This document shows, piece by piece, positions 63,147 through 64,000 of a stretch of DNA of 64,000 nucleotides. This DNA comes from Aliikangiella sp. G2MR2-5 (GTDB lineage Bacteria > Pseudomonadota > Gammaproteobacteria > Enterobacterales > Kangiellaceae): NCBI RefSeq assembly GCF_015687155.1, contig NZ_JADPQF010000002.1:682001-746000 (forward strand), given 5' to 3'. The notes under the pieces are model-generated. The model saw nothing but the letters and a program-made list of their open reading frames with translations, searched no databases and was not told the DNA's origin. Numbering within the stretch: position 1 is the first letter of the stretch; every line of letters starts with the position of its first letter. The translations under genes and the position numbers were made by a program.

Positions 63147-64000
63147 ATGAGTGACGAGAAGAAAGACAAGGATAAACTCTCCACAGACCAAAACTCGAAT
63201 AAAAAAGGCGCTAACGGTCAGAAAAAAGCGTCTGACTCTACAATGCCAGATAGCAAATCCAGTAAGAATTCTAAACTCAAGAAAACAGAAGCCCTTTCCC
63301 AACTCTCCTCTACTTCTACAAAAATTGAAGAGGAAGCCGTCACTGCTGACAAAAACGCAGCCAATATCGCCCCTGAAGATAGCAAAGCTGAAAGCAGAGC
63401 CCCGACATTTAACAAGATGGCAGCTCCCAAATTGGATAAGCCGAAAAAAGCCAGAAATCAAAGAGGCCCGCTTGCGCCTGTCGCTATTATCCTTTCGATA
63501 ATCGCATTAATTGCCATCGGCTGGGCTAGCTATAACCAATACTTAATCAACAAACAGTGGAAAGACTTTCAGGAAGAATCGAGTCGACAAAGTATCGCTA
63601 ATGGCGAAATGTCGCAAGACGCCAGAAGGTTAGCAGAGCTAAGTCGCGAGCAAGTGACTACGAATCAACAAGTTATCAATCAACAAACACAATTGATTAC
63701 TCAGTTAAAACAGGCATTGACGGCAACCCAACAGAGAGTACGAGAGCTTTCTGGTCGTCAGCAGCAAGACTGGTTACTTGCTGAGGCAGAGTATCTGATT
63801 AAATTAGCTGAATATAAAATCTCACTGGAAAAGGATAAAGATACCGCGATCGGCTTGTTAAAAACTGCTGACGAAAGGCTCATTAAAATAGCCGATACCA
63901 GCTTAATTGAACTTCGTCAGGTTATTGCTCAGGATATCGCTAATCTTCAGTTGGTTGTTTCACCAGATATTGAAGGAATAGCTGTTCGCTTGCAGGCGAT
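63147..64000 (+). CDS. hemX: HemX-like membrane protein, N-terminal part
   Basis: Partial: 284 codons open to the window edge. ATG 63147 is four bases after the hemD stop, with AGGAAAAG upstream. The first 110 residues are a charged Lys/Ser/Thr/Glu/Ala low-complexity segment, then one membrane helix (LAPVAIILSIIALIAIGWAS), then a long coiled coil and the start of the folded part (DWLLAEAEYLIKLAEYKISLEKD), typical of HemX. HemX was once annotated as a uroporphyrin methyltransferase, but its true role is unclear; it always travels with hemCD. Confidence 0.9.
   Translation, partial: MSDEKKDKDKLSTDQNSNKKGANGQKKASDSTMPDSKSSKNSKLKKTEALSQLSSTSTKIEEEAVTADKNAANIAPEDSKAESRAPTFNKMAAPKLDKPKKARNQRGPLAPVAIILSIIALIAIGWASYNQYLINKQWKDFQEESSRQSIANGEMSQDARRLAELSREQVTTNQQVINQQTQLITQLKQALTATQQRVRELSGRQQQDWLLAEAEYLIKLAEYKISLEKDKDTAIGLLKTADERLIKIADTSLIELRQVIAQDIANLQLVVSPDIEGIAVRLQA

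Overview
The window looks like a piece of a gammaproteobacterial chromosome of moderate GC, about 40-45% by eye. The evidence is a set of gammaproteobacterial families and neighbourhoods: AlaA, YheS and YheV close together, DUF3135, SseA, hemC-hemD-hemX and an aerobic HemF. TRAP and NhaC-type sodium transporters, many secreted peptidases and lipoproteins, and large multi-PAS kinases suggest an aquatic or marine heterotroph. An oceanospirillum- or Kangiella-like lineage fits, but that is only an inference. No phage, insertion sequence, CRISPR array, rRNA or tRNA gene was seen.

Layout. At 1-5.5 kb a minus-strand unit encodes an RND efflux adaptor, an RND pump and the start of an S9 peptidase that leaves the window. 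At 5.8-10.3 kb is class I ribonucleotide reductase nrdAB behind an NrdR-box-like promoter, a cobalamin riboswitch and a long hairpin beside the start codon. At 10.3-14.7 kb are a DUF4382 lipoprotein, polA and a gene-free stretch with three DnaA-box matches. At 14.7-24.4 kb is a TRAP transporter locus. Its permease genes (dctQM) and binding protein (dctP) lie on opposite strands about 6 kb apart. Between them are a methyl-accepting protein, a four-PAS hybrid kinase and a response regulator without a DNA-binding domain.

At 24.4-27.9 kb is a little-understood block: a periplasmic protein of unknown family, a coupled MerR regulator and an unknown lipoprotein, with a repeated palindrome upstream. 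At 27.9-32.0 kb five genes run on the minus strand (purE-tsaC-hemF-hemB-sseA), diverging from bluB. At 33-41 kb are a 45-residue membrane ORF that is easy to miss, an NhaC antiporter, two acetyltransferases, ASCH, PilZ, a Tag-like glycosylase, a DsbA-like lipoprotein and an FG-GAP repeat protein. At 41-49 kb are alaA, a CHASE hybrid kinase, an M20 peptidase that seems coupled to a 23-codon leader ORF made of 15-base repeats, and a divergent membrane LytTR regulator and acyltransferase pair.

At 49-61 kb are alaX, a Sel1 lipoprotein, GrpB-family, glutaminase, aldo/keto reductase, ABC-F yheS, and a tight minus-strand unit of yheV, a phosphoribosyltransferase, an MTA/SAH-nucleosidase-like protein whose catalytic Asp reads as Asn, and an unknown HExxH metallopeptidase. 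These are followed by an AtoE transporter and DUF3135. The window ends in hemC-hemD-hemX, cut at the right edge.

How the genes relate. Tetrapyrrole metabolism recurs: hemB, hemF, hemC, hemD and hemX serve haem, bluB makes the lower ligand of cobalamin, and cobalamin in turn should silence nrdAB. That arrangement implies a B12-dependent reductase elsewhere in the genome. The strongest candidates for something undescribed are the TRAP/MCP/kinase/regulator locus, the repeat-coded leader ORF at the M20 peptidase, the Asn-substituted nucleosidase with its metallopeptidase neighbour, and the 45-residue membrane ORF.
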